From: Oscillospiraceae bacterium | Lineage (GTDB): Bacteria > Bacillota > Clostridia > Oscillospirales > Oscillospiraceae | Direction of reading: 5' to 3' | Assembly: GCA_015067935.1 (NCBI GenBank) | Contig: SVLL01000001.1 | Span: forward strand, 1-64,000 | DNA: 64,000 nucleotides | Part shown: piece by piece, positions 20,389-29,905 of the stretch | Layout of the letters: each line of letters starts with the position of its first letter | How positions within the stretch are numbered: position 1 is the stretch's first letter | Translations under genes and position numbers: made by a program | The notes under the pieces: model-generated | What the model saw: the letters and a program-made list of their open reading frames with translations, nothing else | Database searches by the model: none | What the model was told of the DNA's origin: nothing

Positions 20389-21480
20389 TTAGTCCAGGTA
20401 CTCGGGCAGGTACTCGGTGGAGCCGGTGTACTCGGCGATCATCTTCATCTCGTCGTAGGTCTTGTCGTTCAGGTACACGCCGTTAGCCAGCACGCCGGCA
20501 CGGGCCTCGTACTCCTTCTCGCCGTGGATGTAGATACGCTCCTGACCGTCGGCCTTAGCAGAATCGCGAACCTCCTGCAGGTACTTGGAAAGGGAAGCCT
20601 CAATGGCCTTCTTGTCGCCGAACATTGCATGGTCCATTGCAATGAAGCACTGGGCAATATTGGAGCGGCCGGGGGTCTTGTAGATGTAGTTGGAGGTGGT
20701 GCCGCCTGCCAGAATGGCGGTGAAGATCTCGCACAGCATTGCAAAGCCGTAGCCCTTGTAGCCGGAGGTCATCTCGCCGGAGCCGCCCAGAGGCAGAATG
20801 CCGCCGCCGGTCTTGGCGATGATGTTCTTCAGCACGCGATCGGCATCGTCGCTGTCTGCGCCGGTCTCATCCAGAGCCCAGCCCAGAGGCAGACCGTTGC
20901 CGCGCTTGACATACACTTCCAGCTTACCTCTGGGCACCACGGTGGTGGCGGCGTCAAAGGAGAAGTTCACGGGATCGGCGGGCATTGCGAAAGCGATGGG
21001 GTTGGTGCCCAGCATAGCCTGCTTGCCGAAGGTGGGGACCATGATGGCCTCGGTGTTGGTCATAGACATACCGATCAGACCCTGATCGGCGGCCATACGG
21101 GAGTAGTAACCGGCAACACCGTAGTGGTTGGAGTTGCGAACGGTGACGATGCCGAAGCCGGACTTCTTGGCCTTGTCGATGGCCAGCTGCATTGCCTGCA
21201 CGCCCAGAGTCTGGCCCATGCAGTCGTTACCCTCGATAACAGCGGACAGGGGCGTTTCGAAAACCACCTCGGGCTTTGCACCGATCTTGACCATACCGCT
21301 GGTGATTTCCTTGTGGTAGCGGATCATACGCTGCACGCCGTGGGACTCGATGCCGCTCAGGTCAGCCTCCAGCAGAACATCGGTGATCTGCTTGGCCTCT
21401 TCTTCATTGAAGCCGTAGCCCTTGAAGGACTCTACGCAGAAGCGAACCAGCTTCTCATAATTAACATGATGGTACTGCAT
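20389..21480 (-). CDS. Ldh2-family malate/lactate/ureidoglycolate-type dehydrogenase
   Basis: GIESHGVQRM, VRNSNHYGVAGYYSRMA, PTFGKQAMLGTNPIAFAMPA. Confidence 0.88.
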   Translation of the reverse strand: MQYHHVNYEKLVRFCVESFKGYGFNEEEAKQITDVLLEADLSGIESHGVQRMIRYHKEITSGMVKIGAKPEVVFETPLSAVIEGNDCMGQTLGVQAMQLAIDKAKKSGFGIVTVRNSNHYGVAGYYSRMAADQGLIGMSMTNTEAIMVPTFGKQAMLGTNPIAFAMPADPVNFSFDAATTVVPRGKLEVYVKRGNGLPLGWALDETGADSDDADRVLKNIIAKTGGGILPLGGSGEMTSGYKGYGFAMLCEIFTAILAGGTTSNYIYKTPGRSNIAQCFIAMDHAMFGDKKAIEASLSKYLQEVRDSAKADGQERIYIHGEKEYEARAGVLANGVYLNDKTYDEMKMIAEYTGSTEYLPEYLD

Positions 21481-21501
21481 AGTATGTAACCTCCTTGTGA
21501 A

Positions 21502-22320
21502 TTACACGCCCCAGTAGCTTGCGAAGCCGCCGTCCACGGGCAGAACTGCGCCGTTGACGAAGGAAGCAGCCTCGGAGCACAGGAAGATCACGGGACCGCA
21601 CATCTCAACGGGATCACCGTAACGACCCATGGGGGTCTTAGCCAGCACGCGCTCGCCACGGGGAGTAGCGGAGCCATCCTCGTTGGTCAGCAGGTAGCGG
21701 TTCTGGTTGGTCAGCAGGAAGCCGGGAGCGATGGCGTTGACGCGGATGTTGTTGCTGTAGTTCTGGTTGAAGTGGGTAGCCATCCACTCGGTGAAGTTAT
21801 AAACAGCAGCCTTTGCACCGCAGTAAGCCACGGTGTTGGTCAGGGGGTGATAGGAGGACATAGAAGCGATGTTGATAACATTGCCGTAACCCTGCTTTGC
21901 CAGCAGCTCGCCGAAGACCATGGTGGTCAGCACTGCGCCGGTCACATTCAGATCGAACACCCACTTAAAGGCGTCCAGATCCAGATGGAAGAAGTCCAGA
22001 TCCTTGGAGATGGTAGCCTGGGGCTTGTTGCCGCCTGCGCCGTTGATGAGGATGTCGATCTTACCGAAGTGGTTCACAACGATGTCGCGGGCCTCTTCAA
22101 GGCTTGCACGGTCCAGAACATTGGCCTTCACAGCGATGGCATCGCCGCCGTTGGCAACGATCTCGTCAGCGATCTTCTGAGCGTTCTCCACGAACAGGTC
22201 CAGCAGAGCGATCTTTACGCCCTTCTTGGCCATCTCGCGAGCCATGGTGCCGCAGATGATGCCGCCTGCGCCGGTGATGACGGCCACCTGGCCGGAAATA
22301 TCAAAGTTTACATTGTACAT
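21502..22320 (-). CDS. SDR family oxidoreductase
   Basis: VAVITGAGGIICGTMA, INGAGGNKPQ, YCGAKAAVYNFTEWMA. Confidence 0.92.
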   Translation of the reverse strand: MYNVNFDISGQVAVITGAGGIICGTMAREMAKKGVKIALLDLFVENAQKIADEIVANGGDAIAVKANVLDRASLEEARDIVVNHFGKIDILINGAGGNKPQATISKDLDFFHLDLDAFKWVFDLNVTGAVLTTMVFGELLAKQGYGNVINIASMSSYHPLTNTVAYCGAKAAVYNFTEWMATHFNQNYSNNIRVNAIAPGFLLTNQNRYLLTNEDGSATPRGERVLAKTPMGRYGDPVEMCGPVIFLCSEAASFVNGAVLPVDGGFASYWGV

Positions 22321-22340
22321 AGTAAATTCCTCCTATTTAT

Positions 22341-24917
22341 TTAGACCGTGTAACCAAGGTCTACCATTTCAATATTGCCGTTGGGGCAGCGGTTGAAGCA
22401 CATACCGCAGGCCACGCACTCTTCCTTGCGGATGTGCATGGTGTCTGCATCGATGATCTCGGGAGCGAAGTCGGTGCAGATGGTCTTACACAGCTGGCAG
22501 CCTTCGCCGCAGCCGCAGTTCAGGCAGCGGGAAGCTTCCTTCTGTGCCTCTTCCTCGGTCATCACACGCTCGGAAATGTCAAAGCCTGCAATTCTCTCGG
22601 CCGCAGGGGCATTCAGGTTCAGCTTATTGCTATCCTTCTTCAGGTAGCCGGTGCGCTGACGGACGATCTCGGGGTTGACGGTCTTGGTGGGAGCCACGCC
22701 CTTCAGGGTAGCGGCCTCACCGCGGATATCCGCATCGATGACCGCAGCGGCATTCTTGCCGGCCGCGATAGCGGTAATCACATTGGCAGAGCGCACAGCA
22801 TTGCCGCCGGCGTAAACGCCATCAACGCTTGTCTTGCCGTTTGCGATCTTCACGAAGCCGTTCTTGGTTTCCACATTGCCCAGCACCTCGGCATCAGCAA
22901 CATACTCGTTTGCGATGACGGTTTGTGCACAGGGGATGGTCATCTCAATACCGCCACGCTCTACGGTCACGCCGTCAGCGGTAATTGCCTTGACAGCGGC
23001 GTTATCCAGCAGCTGGACGCCTTCTTCCTGAGCAAGTACCAATACTTCCTGATCGGCAGAACCCTTGCCGTAAGCGGAGCTCCACAGCAGGCTGACCTTC
23101 TCAGCACCCAGCCGGATGGCGGTACGGGCAGCATCCATGGCAGCGAAGCCTTTGCCGATGACGGCAACGGTCTTTTCGACCTTGACTTTCTCACCGCAGG
23201 AAACAGCTTTCAGCAGTTCCATCGCATCCAGCGCATTTTCCGCACCGGGAATATGGGAGGTGACCTTCTTTTCATTGCCGATAGCGGCGAAAATTGCCTC
23301 AAAGCCGTCGTTTTTCAGGCTTTCAACGGTGAAATCCTTGCCCAGAGCCTTGTTGAAGGCAAATTTCACACCCTGCTCAATGAGAGCAGTCACTTCGTTT
23401 GCCAGCACGCTCTTATCCATCACGAAGTTGGGCATACCGTAGGCCAGCTTACCGCCGGCGGCAGCTTCCTTCTCAAAGACGGTCACATCATAACCGGCAC
23501 TGCGCAGCTCAGCGGCGCAAGCCATACCGGCAGGACCGGCACCGATGACGGCGACCTTGTGGCCGTTAGGCTCAGCAGTTGCCCAAGCAGGCGTCCATCC
23601 CTGAGCGCGGCCGTATTCCAGCACGAAACGCTTCAGCTGACGGATTTTCACGGGGGAATCGTAGGTGCTGCGGATGCAGGCATCCTCACAGGGATGGTTG
23701 CACACCAGCGCACAGATATTCTGCAGGGGGTTCTTGCCGGTAATCAGGTCGAAAGCTTCCTTGTACTCACCCTTGGCGATCTTCTGGATATAGGCCTGCG
23801 TAGGAACATGGTGGGGGCAAGCGGACTTACAGGGAGCGGCGAGATTCGGCTCCTTGACCCGGGCATAGCCGGCGAAGATGGTCACATCGGTGGCGGTACG
23901 GACTTCCGGCACCACCAGACCCCGCATCTGGGAAAGATCGGTGTAGCCATGCTCCTGCATATACTTGTCCAGACCCTCGATCATAGGCCGGCAGATGTCG
24001 TAGCCGGAGATCAGGGTTTCAGCGCACACACCCAGCAGGTTGCCGCCGCAGAGGATCATCTCCACAGCGTCACGCCAGTTGGTAATACCGCCGGCGGCCA
24101 TAATGGGCGCATCCATACCGCAGACCTTGCGGATCTCGTAGGTATCACGCTGGGCCAGCGGCTTCAGCCACTTACCGCAGTGGCAGCCCATGGAAATTTC
24201 CTTCTGCAGATGGTAGAAGGCCTTGCCGGGATCGTCGATGTCGATGGGGGGCATACCCAGACGGTTGCCGGTTCCGCCCACGGCATCTGCGCCGGCTTCA
24301 TACAGAGCCTTTGCAACCTTGGCGATCTGACCGCCCTCGGGGGTCAGCTTTACGAACAGAGGGATGGAAATGGCGTTCTTGACGGCCCGGCAGATCTCTG
24401 CGGCCACATCCGCCTGCTGACCCATACTTGCGCCGGTCTGCTTCTTGGCGGAAGCTTCGCCGCCGGAGGTCATTTCCACATTGTAGCTCATATTGGGGCA
24501 GCACATATTCAGCTCGATGATGTCCGCACCGGCCTTTTCAAACTCCACCGCCATATTGACCCAGCCATCCACGCCGTTGTCGCCGGCGTAGGTGATGTTG
24601 GCCATCAAAAGCAGATCGTGGAGGTGAGGCTTGGCATCCCGGATCAGCTGCAGGCCCTCTTGGAAGGTCAGACGCTTTTCGGCAGTAAATGCCAGCGCAT
24701 CCCGATCCTTAAAGAGGGAATAACGGGGCTTGCGGTTGATGTAGGGTGCCGGGTCGATGCTCAGCTTGATGGAAGCTGCCGCCCAACCGGTCCGCTCGAT
24801 CTCAATGAGCTGGCGAACGGACTTGGTGGTAGGACCGGAGGCCACAAAGAACGGGTTTTTAAAGGTAACGCCGCCGATGGTAACCGGGATCCGGATATCC
24901 TTGGGTGTCTGTTTCAT
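22341..24917 (-). CDS. Fused dihydropyrimidine-dehydrogenase-like oxidoreductase (PreA FMN domain + PreT/GltD-like FAD-NAD domain + 4Fe-4S ferredoxin)
   Basis: N-term DHOD-like FKNPFFVASGPTT...MAAGGITNWRDAVE; middle CxxxCP and GAGPAGMACAAELRSAGYDVTVFE; C-term CVACGMCFNRCP. Confidence 0.88.
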   Translation of the reverse strand: MKQTPKDIRIPVTIGGVTFKNPFFVASGPTTKSVRQLIEIERTGWAAASIKLSIDPAPYINRKPRYSLFKDRDALAFTAEKRLTFQEGLQLIRDAKPHLHDLLLMANITYAGDNGVDGWVNMAVEFEKAGADIIELNMCCPNMSYNVEMTSGGEASAKKQTGASMGQQADVAAEICRAVKNAISIPLFVKLTPEGGQIAKVAKALYEAGADAVGGTGNRLGMPPIDIDDPGKAFYHLQKEISMGCHCGKWLKPLAQRDTYEIRKVCGMDAPIMAAGGITNWRDAVEMILCGGNLLGVCAETLISGYDICRPMIEGLDKYMQEHGYTDLSQMRGLVVPEVRTATDVTIFAGYARVKEPNLAAPCKSACPHHVPTQAYIQKIAKGEYKEAFDLITGKNPLQNICALVCNHPCEDACIRSTYDSPVKIRQLKRFVLEYGRAQGWTPAWATAEPNGHKVAVIGAGPAGMACAAELRSAGYDVTVFEKEAAAGGKLAYGMPNFVMDKSVLANEVTALIEQGVKFAFNKALGKDFTVESLKNDGFEAIFAAIGNEKKVTSHIPGAENALDAMELLKAVSCGEKVKVEKTVAVIGKGFAAMDAARTAIRLGAEKVSLLWSSAYGKGSADQEVLVLAQEEGVQLLDNAAVKAITADGVTVERGGIEMTIPCAQTVIANEYVADAEVLGNVETKNGFVKIANGKTSVDGVYAGGNAVRSANVITAIAAGKNAAAVIDADIRGEAATLKGVAPTKTVNPEIVRQRTGYLKKDSNKLNLNAPAAERIAGFDISERVMTEEEAQKEASRCLNCGCGEGCQLCKTICTDFAPEIIDADTMHIRKEECVACGMCFNRCPNGNIEMVDLGYTV

Positions 24918-24920
24918 AGA

Positions 24921-25991
24921 TTAACCCTCCAGTTTGTCGTTCTTTACATTAACGCCTTCCTTGGCAGACTTGTAGATGAGGTTGATAACACGCATTGCTT
25001 CCAGACCGTCGATGCCGCGCAGACCTACCTGGGCATCCACGCCGGCCTTGGCGCACTCCACAAAGTGGTTGATCTCGCCGCAGTAGCCCAGCTGATACTT
25101 TTCGTCAACAGCCACATTGGCCCAGCCGGTGGTGACTTCGGCCTTTTCGATGGTGTAGTCCAGACCGTCGATGGAGAAGGCCTGAACAGGACCGCGGAAG
25201 GACAGGTCCACATGGATGGTGCCGCGCTCGCAGTAGATGTCCATAATGTCTTCCATACCGCCGATGGTCACATAGTTGGCTTCCATAGTAGCGAAGGTGC
25301 CGTCGGCGAAGCGGACGAATGCGCCGGCCCAGTCCTCGCCCTCCATCTTGTGATGGATCAGGTTATCCTCCAAACCGCCGGAGGTCATAGCGGTCAGCTC
25401 GGACCACTTATTGTCCTTCAGTGCCAGCAGGAAGCAGACGGGGTGCACGCCCAGATGGACCATACAGCCACCGCCGCAGTACTTGATCAGCTGTGCAAAG
25501 GGGCTGTGGGAGCCGGAGTGGCACTCACGGGCACGGATGTACAGAGGCTTGCCCAGCTGGCCGCTTTCCATAATGGCCTTGGCCTTACGGAAGGCAGGAG
25601 CAAACAGCCAGTCCTCAGCGTAGTAGATGTGCTTGCCCAAACGATTGGCGGTGTCCACCATATCCTGGGCATCCTCAACGGTGGTAGCCAGAGGCTTCTC
25701 GCAGATGATGTCCTTGCCTGCGTTCATAGCCTTGATGGCCACATCGTGGTGCAGGAAGTTGGGCATACAAATGTCAACCAGATCGCAATCGCACTCAGCG
25801 ATGGCGGTGTTGTAATCGTCATAGGCGGTGTAGCCGGTGAAGCCGTAGCGGTTAGCCAGAGCCTCAATGCGGTCCAGTGCCTTATCGCAGATGCCGACGA
25901 TCTCAACCTTGTCCAGAATACGGCTGTAGCCGTCGGAATGCAGATCAGCGGAGAATGCCGCACCGATCAGAAGAACTCTCAATTTGTTCAT
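24921..25991 (-). CDS. Gfo/Idh/MocA family oxidoreductase
   Basis: MPNFLHHDVAIKAMNAGKDIICEKPLATTVEDAQDMV. Confidence 0.92.
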   Translation of the reverse strand: MNKLRVLLIGAAFSADLHSDGYSRILDKVEIVGICDKALDRIEALANRYGFTGYTAYDDYNTAIAECDCDLVDICMPNFLHHDVAIKAMNAGKDIICEKPLATTVEDAQDMVDTANRLGKHIYYAEDWLFAPAFRKAKAIMESGQLGKPLYIRARECHSGSHSPFAQLIKYCGGGCMVHLGVHPVCFLLALKDNKWSELTAMTSGGLEDNLIHHKMEGEDWAGAFVRFADGTFATMEANYVTIGGMEDIMDIYCERGTIHVDLSFRGPVQAFSIDGLDYTIEKAEVTTGWANVAVDEKYQLGYCGEINHFVECAKAGVDAQVGLRGIDGLEAMRVINLIYKSAKEGVNVKNDKLEG

Positions 25992-26009
25992 AAGTACCTA
26001 CTCCTTTGA

Positions 26010-26315
26010 TTAGATGTTGGATTTTTCACGCTGGGCATCCAGCTTTTTGTTACGGAAGTACAGGATGAGGTCCGTACCGACCATGATTAAGTTCAGGAAA
26101 TAGAAGAACAGAACATACCACTTTTCGGCAAAGTCTGCCATATAGGCCTCGTTCAAAAACTTGCCGGTGATACCTGCCACATAGCCGAAAAGAATCAGGC
26201 ACAGAAAGGCAAGGCTCTTGCCCTTGGCAGTACGGGCTTTCCAAGACTTTATCACATTCATAGGCCAGGATGCGCCAAAGCTGACGATCATGACCACTTC
26301 AAGAATTTCAGACAT
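26010..26315 (-). CDS. Small multi-TM protein, PQ-loop/SemiSWEET-like
   Basis: FGASWPMNVIKSWKARTAKGKSLAFLCLILFGYVAGI. Confidence 0.6.
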   Translation of the reverse strand: MSEILEVVMIVSFGASWPMNVIKSWKARTAKGKSLAFLCLILFGYVAGITGKFLNEAYMADFAEKWYVLFFYFLNLIMVGTDLILYFRNKKLDAQREKSNI

Positions 26316-26365
26316 ATTAAATGCTCCTTGTTATGTTCTCACAAAGGCTTTCCCCAAGGCTTATA

Positions 26366-27130
26366 TTACAGAATCTTGGAAGCGGCAGCCTTGTCCAGAT
26401 ACAGACCGGCATTCTTATGCTGACGCAGGATGGAAGCGGGGCAAGCGGTGGTCACGGGGCCACGGGTTGCACCGTAGACAGCATTGGCCTTCCGGTCGGT
26501 GGGAACAACGCAGATGGCGTTGGGCACGGACATAATGAAGCTCATGGTCAGGCTCATTGCGTACTTGGGAACATCGTTCAAAGTGGGGAAGCAGCCGTCA
26601 TTGACCTGCTGCTGACGGCACACATCGTCCAGCTCCACGACCTTGATCATATAGGGGTCATTGAAATCCGCAACCGCAGGATCGTTGAAAGCCAGATGGC
26701 CGTTCTCGCCGATGCCCAGCAGGATCAGGTCGATGGGGTACTTCTTCAGCAGCTCGGTGTACTCAGCGCACTTTGCCTCTGCCTGATCGGCATCGCACAG
26801 CAGATAGTGCAGCTCCATAAAGGGAACCTTGTCGAAGATGGCGCGGCGCAGCCACAGACCGAAACCGGCAGGCTCCTCGGGGCTGATGCCGATGTACTCG
26901 TCCTGATGGAAGCCCCGGACCTTGGTCCAGTCGATATCCTGCTTCAGCAGATTTTCCAGCAGATCATTCTGGGAGGGAGCAGCGGCAAAGACCACATTGG
27001 CAACGCCGTTCTTTGCAATCACCTCGTTGATGATCTTGGCGGCATCCTCAGCAGCCTTGACGCCCATCTCGGCGCGGGTGTTGAAGATGTAAACGGGCAG
27101 GTTTTCCACTTTCTGGGTGATGATTTCCAT
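26366..27130 (-). CDS. Glucosamine-6-phosphate deaminase / 6-phosphogluconolactonase family protein
   Basis: VVFAAAPSQNDLLENLL, GFHQDEYIGI, LILLGIGENGHLAFNDP (NagB-type); start ATG at 27130 chosen over the longer ORF. Confidence 0.88.
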   Translation of the reverse strand: MEIITQKVENLPVYIFNTRAEMGVKAAEDAAKIINEVIAKNGVANVVFAAAPSQNDLLENLLKQDIDWTKVRGFHQDEYIGISPEEPAGFGLWLRRAIFDKVPFMELHYLLCDADQAEAKCAEYTELLKKYPIDLILLGIGENGHLAFNDPAVADFNDPYMIKVVELDDVCRQQQVNDGCFPTLNDVPKYAMSLTMSFIMSVPNAICVVPTDRKANAVYGATRGPVTTACPASILRQHKNAGLYLDKAAASKIL

Positions 27131-27352
27131 GATACAAAACTCCTTATTTTTACAAATATTTTTTCTTCTCTCCGGGTAATAAAAAGCGAGGGATGGTCTG
27201 AAAACCATATTTTCGCATCTTATGCTCCAATCATACCAAAAAAGCGCGCTGTTTTCAAGCCGTATTTTTGTAAAAATGCCTTTTAAAGGTAGCTTTTTCA
27301 TTGATTTTTCTTTTATATTGTATTCAGGCTTTCCCCGGGGCACGACCGGAAA

Positions 27353-27380
27353 AAGCCGCCGACCGGGAAGGTCGGCGGTT
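27353..27380 (-). terminator. Hairpin terminator downstream of amidohydrolase
   Basis: GCCGCCGACCGGGAAGGTCGGCGGTTTT. Confidence 0.6.
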
Positions 27381-27386
27381 TTGCTG

Positions 27387-28130
27387 TTAAATTTCTTCGC
27401 CAAAGAGCTTGGCGGTGTTCTTCCAGAGGATCTTTTCCCGGTCCTCGTCGGAAAGCTTTGCCTCCAGCACCTGTCCGTAGGAGCAGGCGAAGCCCACCGG
27501 AAGGTCCGAACCGAACAGTATCCGATCCACGCCGACCAAGTCGATGGTATGCTGTAAATCGTTAGAGCCCACCAGCGTGCCGCTGTGGTCGATCCAGACA
27601 TTTTTATATTTTGCAACCGGGCGGATACCGTGGCAGGGCTCACCGCCCAGATGGGCCATAATGATCTTGGCCTCGGGGTAACGCTCCGCCAGCTTGGCCA
27701 CATTCCGGGAGGTGGTTTCACATTCCAGCTGATCCACAGCCTTGACGAAGGTATGGAGTAAAATTGGCTTGTCGTATGCGATCATCTGCTCCACCAGCGG
27801 AAATACCCGGGGATCATCGCAGAAGGTAGCCACCCAAAGCTTCAGGCCGCAGAATCCCTGCTCCTCAATGCCTTTTTTTACTACATCCAGTGCATTGTCG
27901 TGGCTGGGATTGGCATACACATAGCCCCGCATCAGATCCGGGAATTCCTTCACCAGCTCCGAAAGCGTCTGATTGTCCAGCTGCACCTGCTCACGGGTGG
28001 GATAATAGCCGCCCTCCACATTGGAAAGGTAGTACCGCGTCACACCGTAGCGTTCTGCGGTATTCAGCAGCTCCCGGCGATAAAATTCCGTGTCATAGAG
28101 CCCGTAATGGGCATGCACATCGTAGATCAT
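27387..28130 (-). CDS. Amidohydrolase family protein (TIM barrel), paralog 1
   Basis: YDVHAHYG, KLWVATF, IIMAHLGGEP, ILFGSDLP. Confidence 0.85.
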   Translation of the reverse strand: MIYDVHAHYGLYDTEFYRRELLNTAERYGVTRYYLSNVEGGYYPTREQVQLDNQTLSELVKEFPDLMRGYVYANPSHDNALDVVKKGIEEQGFCGLKLWVATFCDDPRVFPLVEQMIAYDKPILLHTFVKAVDQLECETTSRNVAKLAERYPEAKIIMAHLGGEPCHGIRPVAKYKNVWIDHSGTLVGSNDLQHTIDLVGVDRILFGSDLPVGFACSYGQVLEAKLSDEDREKILWKNTAKLFGEEI

Positions 28131-28897
28131 ACCTTCACACCGGGGCACTTGGCAAGGAAGTTACGGCCATCGGATGCAGCGGCCAGCTCACTTTCATTCA
28201 GTTCGCCCATCTGCATATGGAGCAGACTGCTCTTCAGGCACAAAATGCCGGACATGGAGCCGTAGACCACACGCTGACGCATTTCTTCGCCCAGCTCCTC
28301 CAGGGGGAAGCAGCCGTGACGCATACCGCTGAGCTCATAGAAGCAGGCGGGGTGGGCCAGAATGGTTTCCTTGTGGATGTTCAGATCCGCATAAGTGGAT
28401 GCGCCGCACAGCAGCACGGTCAGACCGTGGTGGCTGTCCAGCCAGGCGGAAAGCTGGTCCCACTTGATGGGGGTGGGGATCAGCATATAGGTGTTGCGGA
28501 TATCCTCCAGCCAGAGGGTCAGATACAGGGGCAGACCCTTCTCCTGCAGGTATGCGCACAGCTCCTCAAGGAAGGGATTTTCCATATCATAGCCGTGGTA
28601 GGTGGGCATCACCCGGACGCCAGCAATGTTCCAGTTCTCCACGCCGTAGCGGACGATGTCCATACAAGCGGGAAACAGGGGATTGACGGTCATAATGTGG
28701 CGATACTTGGTATCCTTGATGGTCTCGTGCAGCTCCTTCTCCGGCTCGAAATAATCCCGGTAGAACATGGATTTCAGGCTGGAAACGAAGCCGTATTCGA
28801 TGCCGTTTTCCTTGTGAATCTCCTGCAGCTGGTCAAAAGTCTCCACCGCCAGCGGATGGAACGGCCAAGAGCCGATATAGCAGTTAAAATCAAGCAT
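28127..28897 (-). CDS. Amidohydrolase family protein (divergent)
   Basis: MLDFNCYIGSWPFHPL; ATGA overlap with the downstream amidohydrolase gene. Confidence 0.75.
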   Translation of the reverse strand: MLDFNCYIGSWPFHPLAVETFDQLQEIHKENGIEYGFVSSLKSMFYRDYFEPEKELHETIKDTKYRHIMTVNPLFPACMDIVRYGVENWNIAGVRVMPTYHGYDMENPFLEELCAYLQEKGLPLYLTLWLEDIRNTYMLIPTPIKWDQLSAWLDSHHGLTVLLCGASTYADLNIHKETILAHPACFYELSGMRHGCFPLEELGEEMRQRVVYGSMSGILCLKSSLLHMQMGELNESELAAASDGRNFLAKCPGVKV

Positions 28898-29641
28898 TTA
28901 GAAACCCTCCCCAAAAAGCTCAGCTGTATTTTTCCAGAAGATTTTTTCCCGTTCCTCGGCTGTCAGCTTACATTCCAGTACCTGGCCGTAAGCACCGGCA
29001 AAGGTGATGGGCATATCCGATCCGAAGAGGACCCGGTCCACACCCACCAGATCGATGGTGTGCTGCAGATCGTTGGAGCCCACCAGCGTGCCGCTGTGGT
29101 CGATCCACACATTTTTGTACTTTGCCACATTCCGGATGGCGTGGTAAGGCTCGCCGCCCAAATGGGCCATAATGATCTTGGCCTCGGGATAACGCTCTGC
29201 CAGACGGCCGATGTGGTAAGAGGTGGTCTCATACGGAAGCTGACCCACCGCCTTGATGAAGGTGTGGAACAAAATAGGCTTGTTATAGTCGATCATTTTC
29301 TCAATGAGCGGATAGTTCAGAGGATCGTCTGCGTGAGTGGCGACCCACATTTTCAGACCGGACATTCCCTGCTCCTCGATGCCCTTCTTCAGCACATCCA
29401 TTTTGTTGTCGTGGCGGGGATTGACATACACATAACCCTTGATCAGCTGGGGCTGTTCCTTCATGAACTGATATGTCACCAGATTGTCATTTTCAATAGC
29501 AGCCTCATTGGGATAGTATGTATCGTCAATGGAGGAGATGTAATAGCGGTCAACACCGAACCGCTCCGCTACGGCCAGAAGATTTCGTTTGCCGCCCTCG
29601 ATGTTGTGTGTCATCACATGGGCGTGCACATCTGTTACCAT
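28898..29641 (-). CDS. Amidohydrolase family protein, paralog 2
   Basis: TDVHAHV, IIMAHLGGEP, KNVWIDHSGTLVGSNDLQHTIDLVGVDRVLFGSDMP, near-identical block to 27387-28130. Confidence 0.87.
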   Translation of the reverse strand: MVTDVHAHVMTHNIEGGKRNLLAVAERFGVDRYYISSIDDTYYPNEAAIENDNLVTYQFMKEQPQLIKGYVYVNPRHDNKMDVLKKGIEEQGMSGLKMWVATHADDPLNYPLIEKMIDYNKPILFHTFIKAVGQLPYETTSYHIGRLAERYPEAKIIMAHLGGEPYHAIRNVAKYKNVWIDHSGTLVGSNDLQHTIDLVGVDRVLFGSDMPITFAGAYGQVLECKLTAEEREKIFWKNTAELFGEGF

Positions 29642-29670
29642 TTAGGATCACCCTTTCAAAAGTGAAATTT

Positions 29671-29720
29671 TTACAGCTGCGCTGTAAGGTTACAATAGTC
29701 CATTTGGATAAAAATGTCAA
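29671..29720 (-). promoter_or_regulatory. Promoter plus operator palindrome for the catabolic cluster
   Basis: Reverse strand TTGACA (29715-29720), 17-nt spacer, TATTGT (29692-29697), then TTACAGC-N3-GCTGTAA palindrome (29671-29687). Confidence 0.7.
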
Positions 29721-29905
29721 GGAGTTTTCACGGTTGTAATGCCCTTAAATCTGTCATCTATATGGAATTGAAGGAAAACACGCTAAACCCTCCCCCCGTG
29801 GGAGGGTTTAGGCCTGCGGCGCATATAGGGATTGCATTTTGCACAAAAATATGGTATACTTTTCGGTTGGAAAGAAATCCTAACGCAGAAAAGGAGCGTT
29901 TATAT

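Noticed and set aside
22434-26009. 1191-aa plus-strand ORF
   Set aside because: Antisense across two well-supported minus-strand genes (PreA-PreT fusion and Gfo/Idh); sequence low-complexity His/Gly/Ala-rich as expected for antisense frames.
27131-27721. N-terminal extension of the 451-aa ORF over the NagB-type gene
   Set aside because: The extension overlaps the amidohydrolase gene in another frame and a terminator; the family domain starts at MEIITQKVENLPVY (27130).
27890-29665. 591-aa plus-strand ORF
   Set aside because: Antisense of the amidohydrolase genes.
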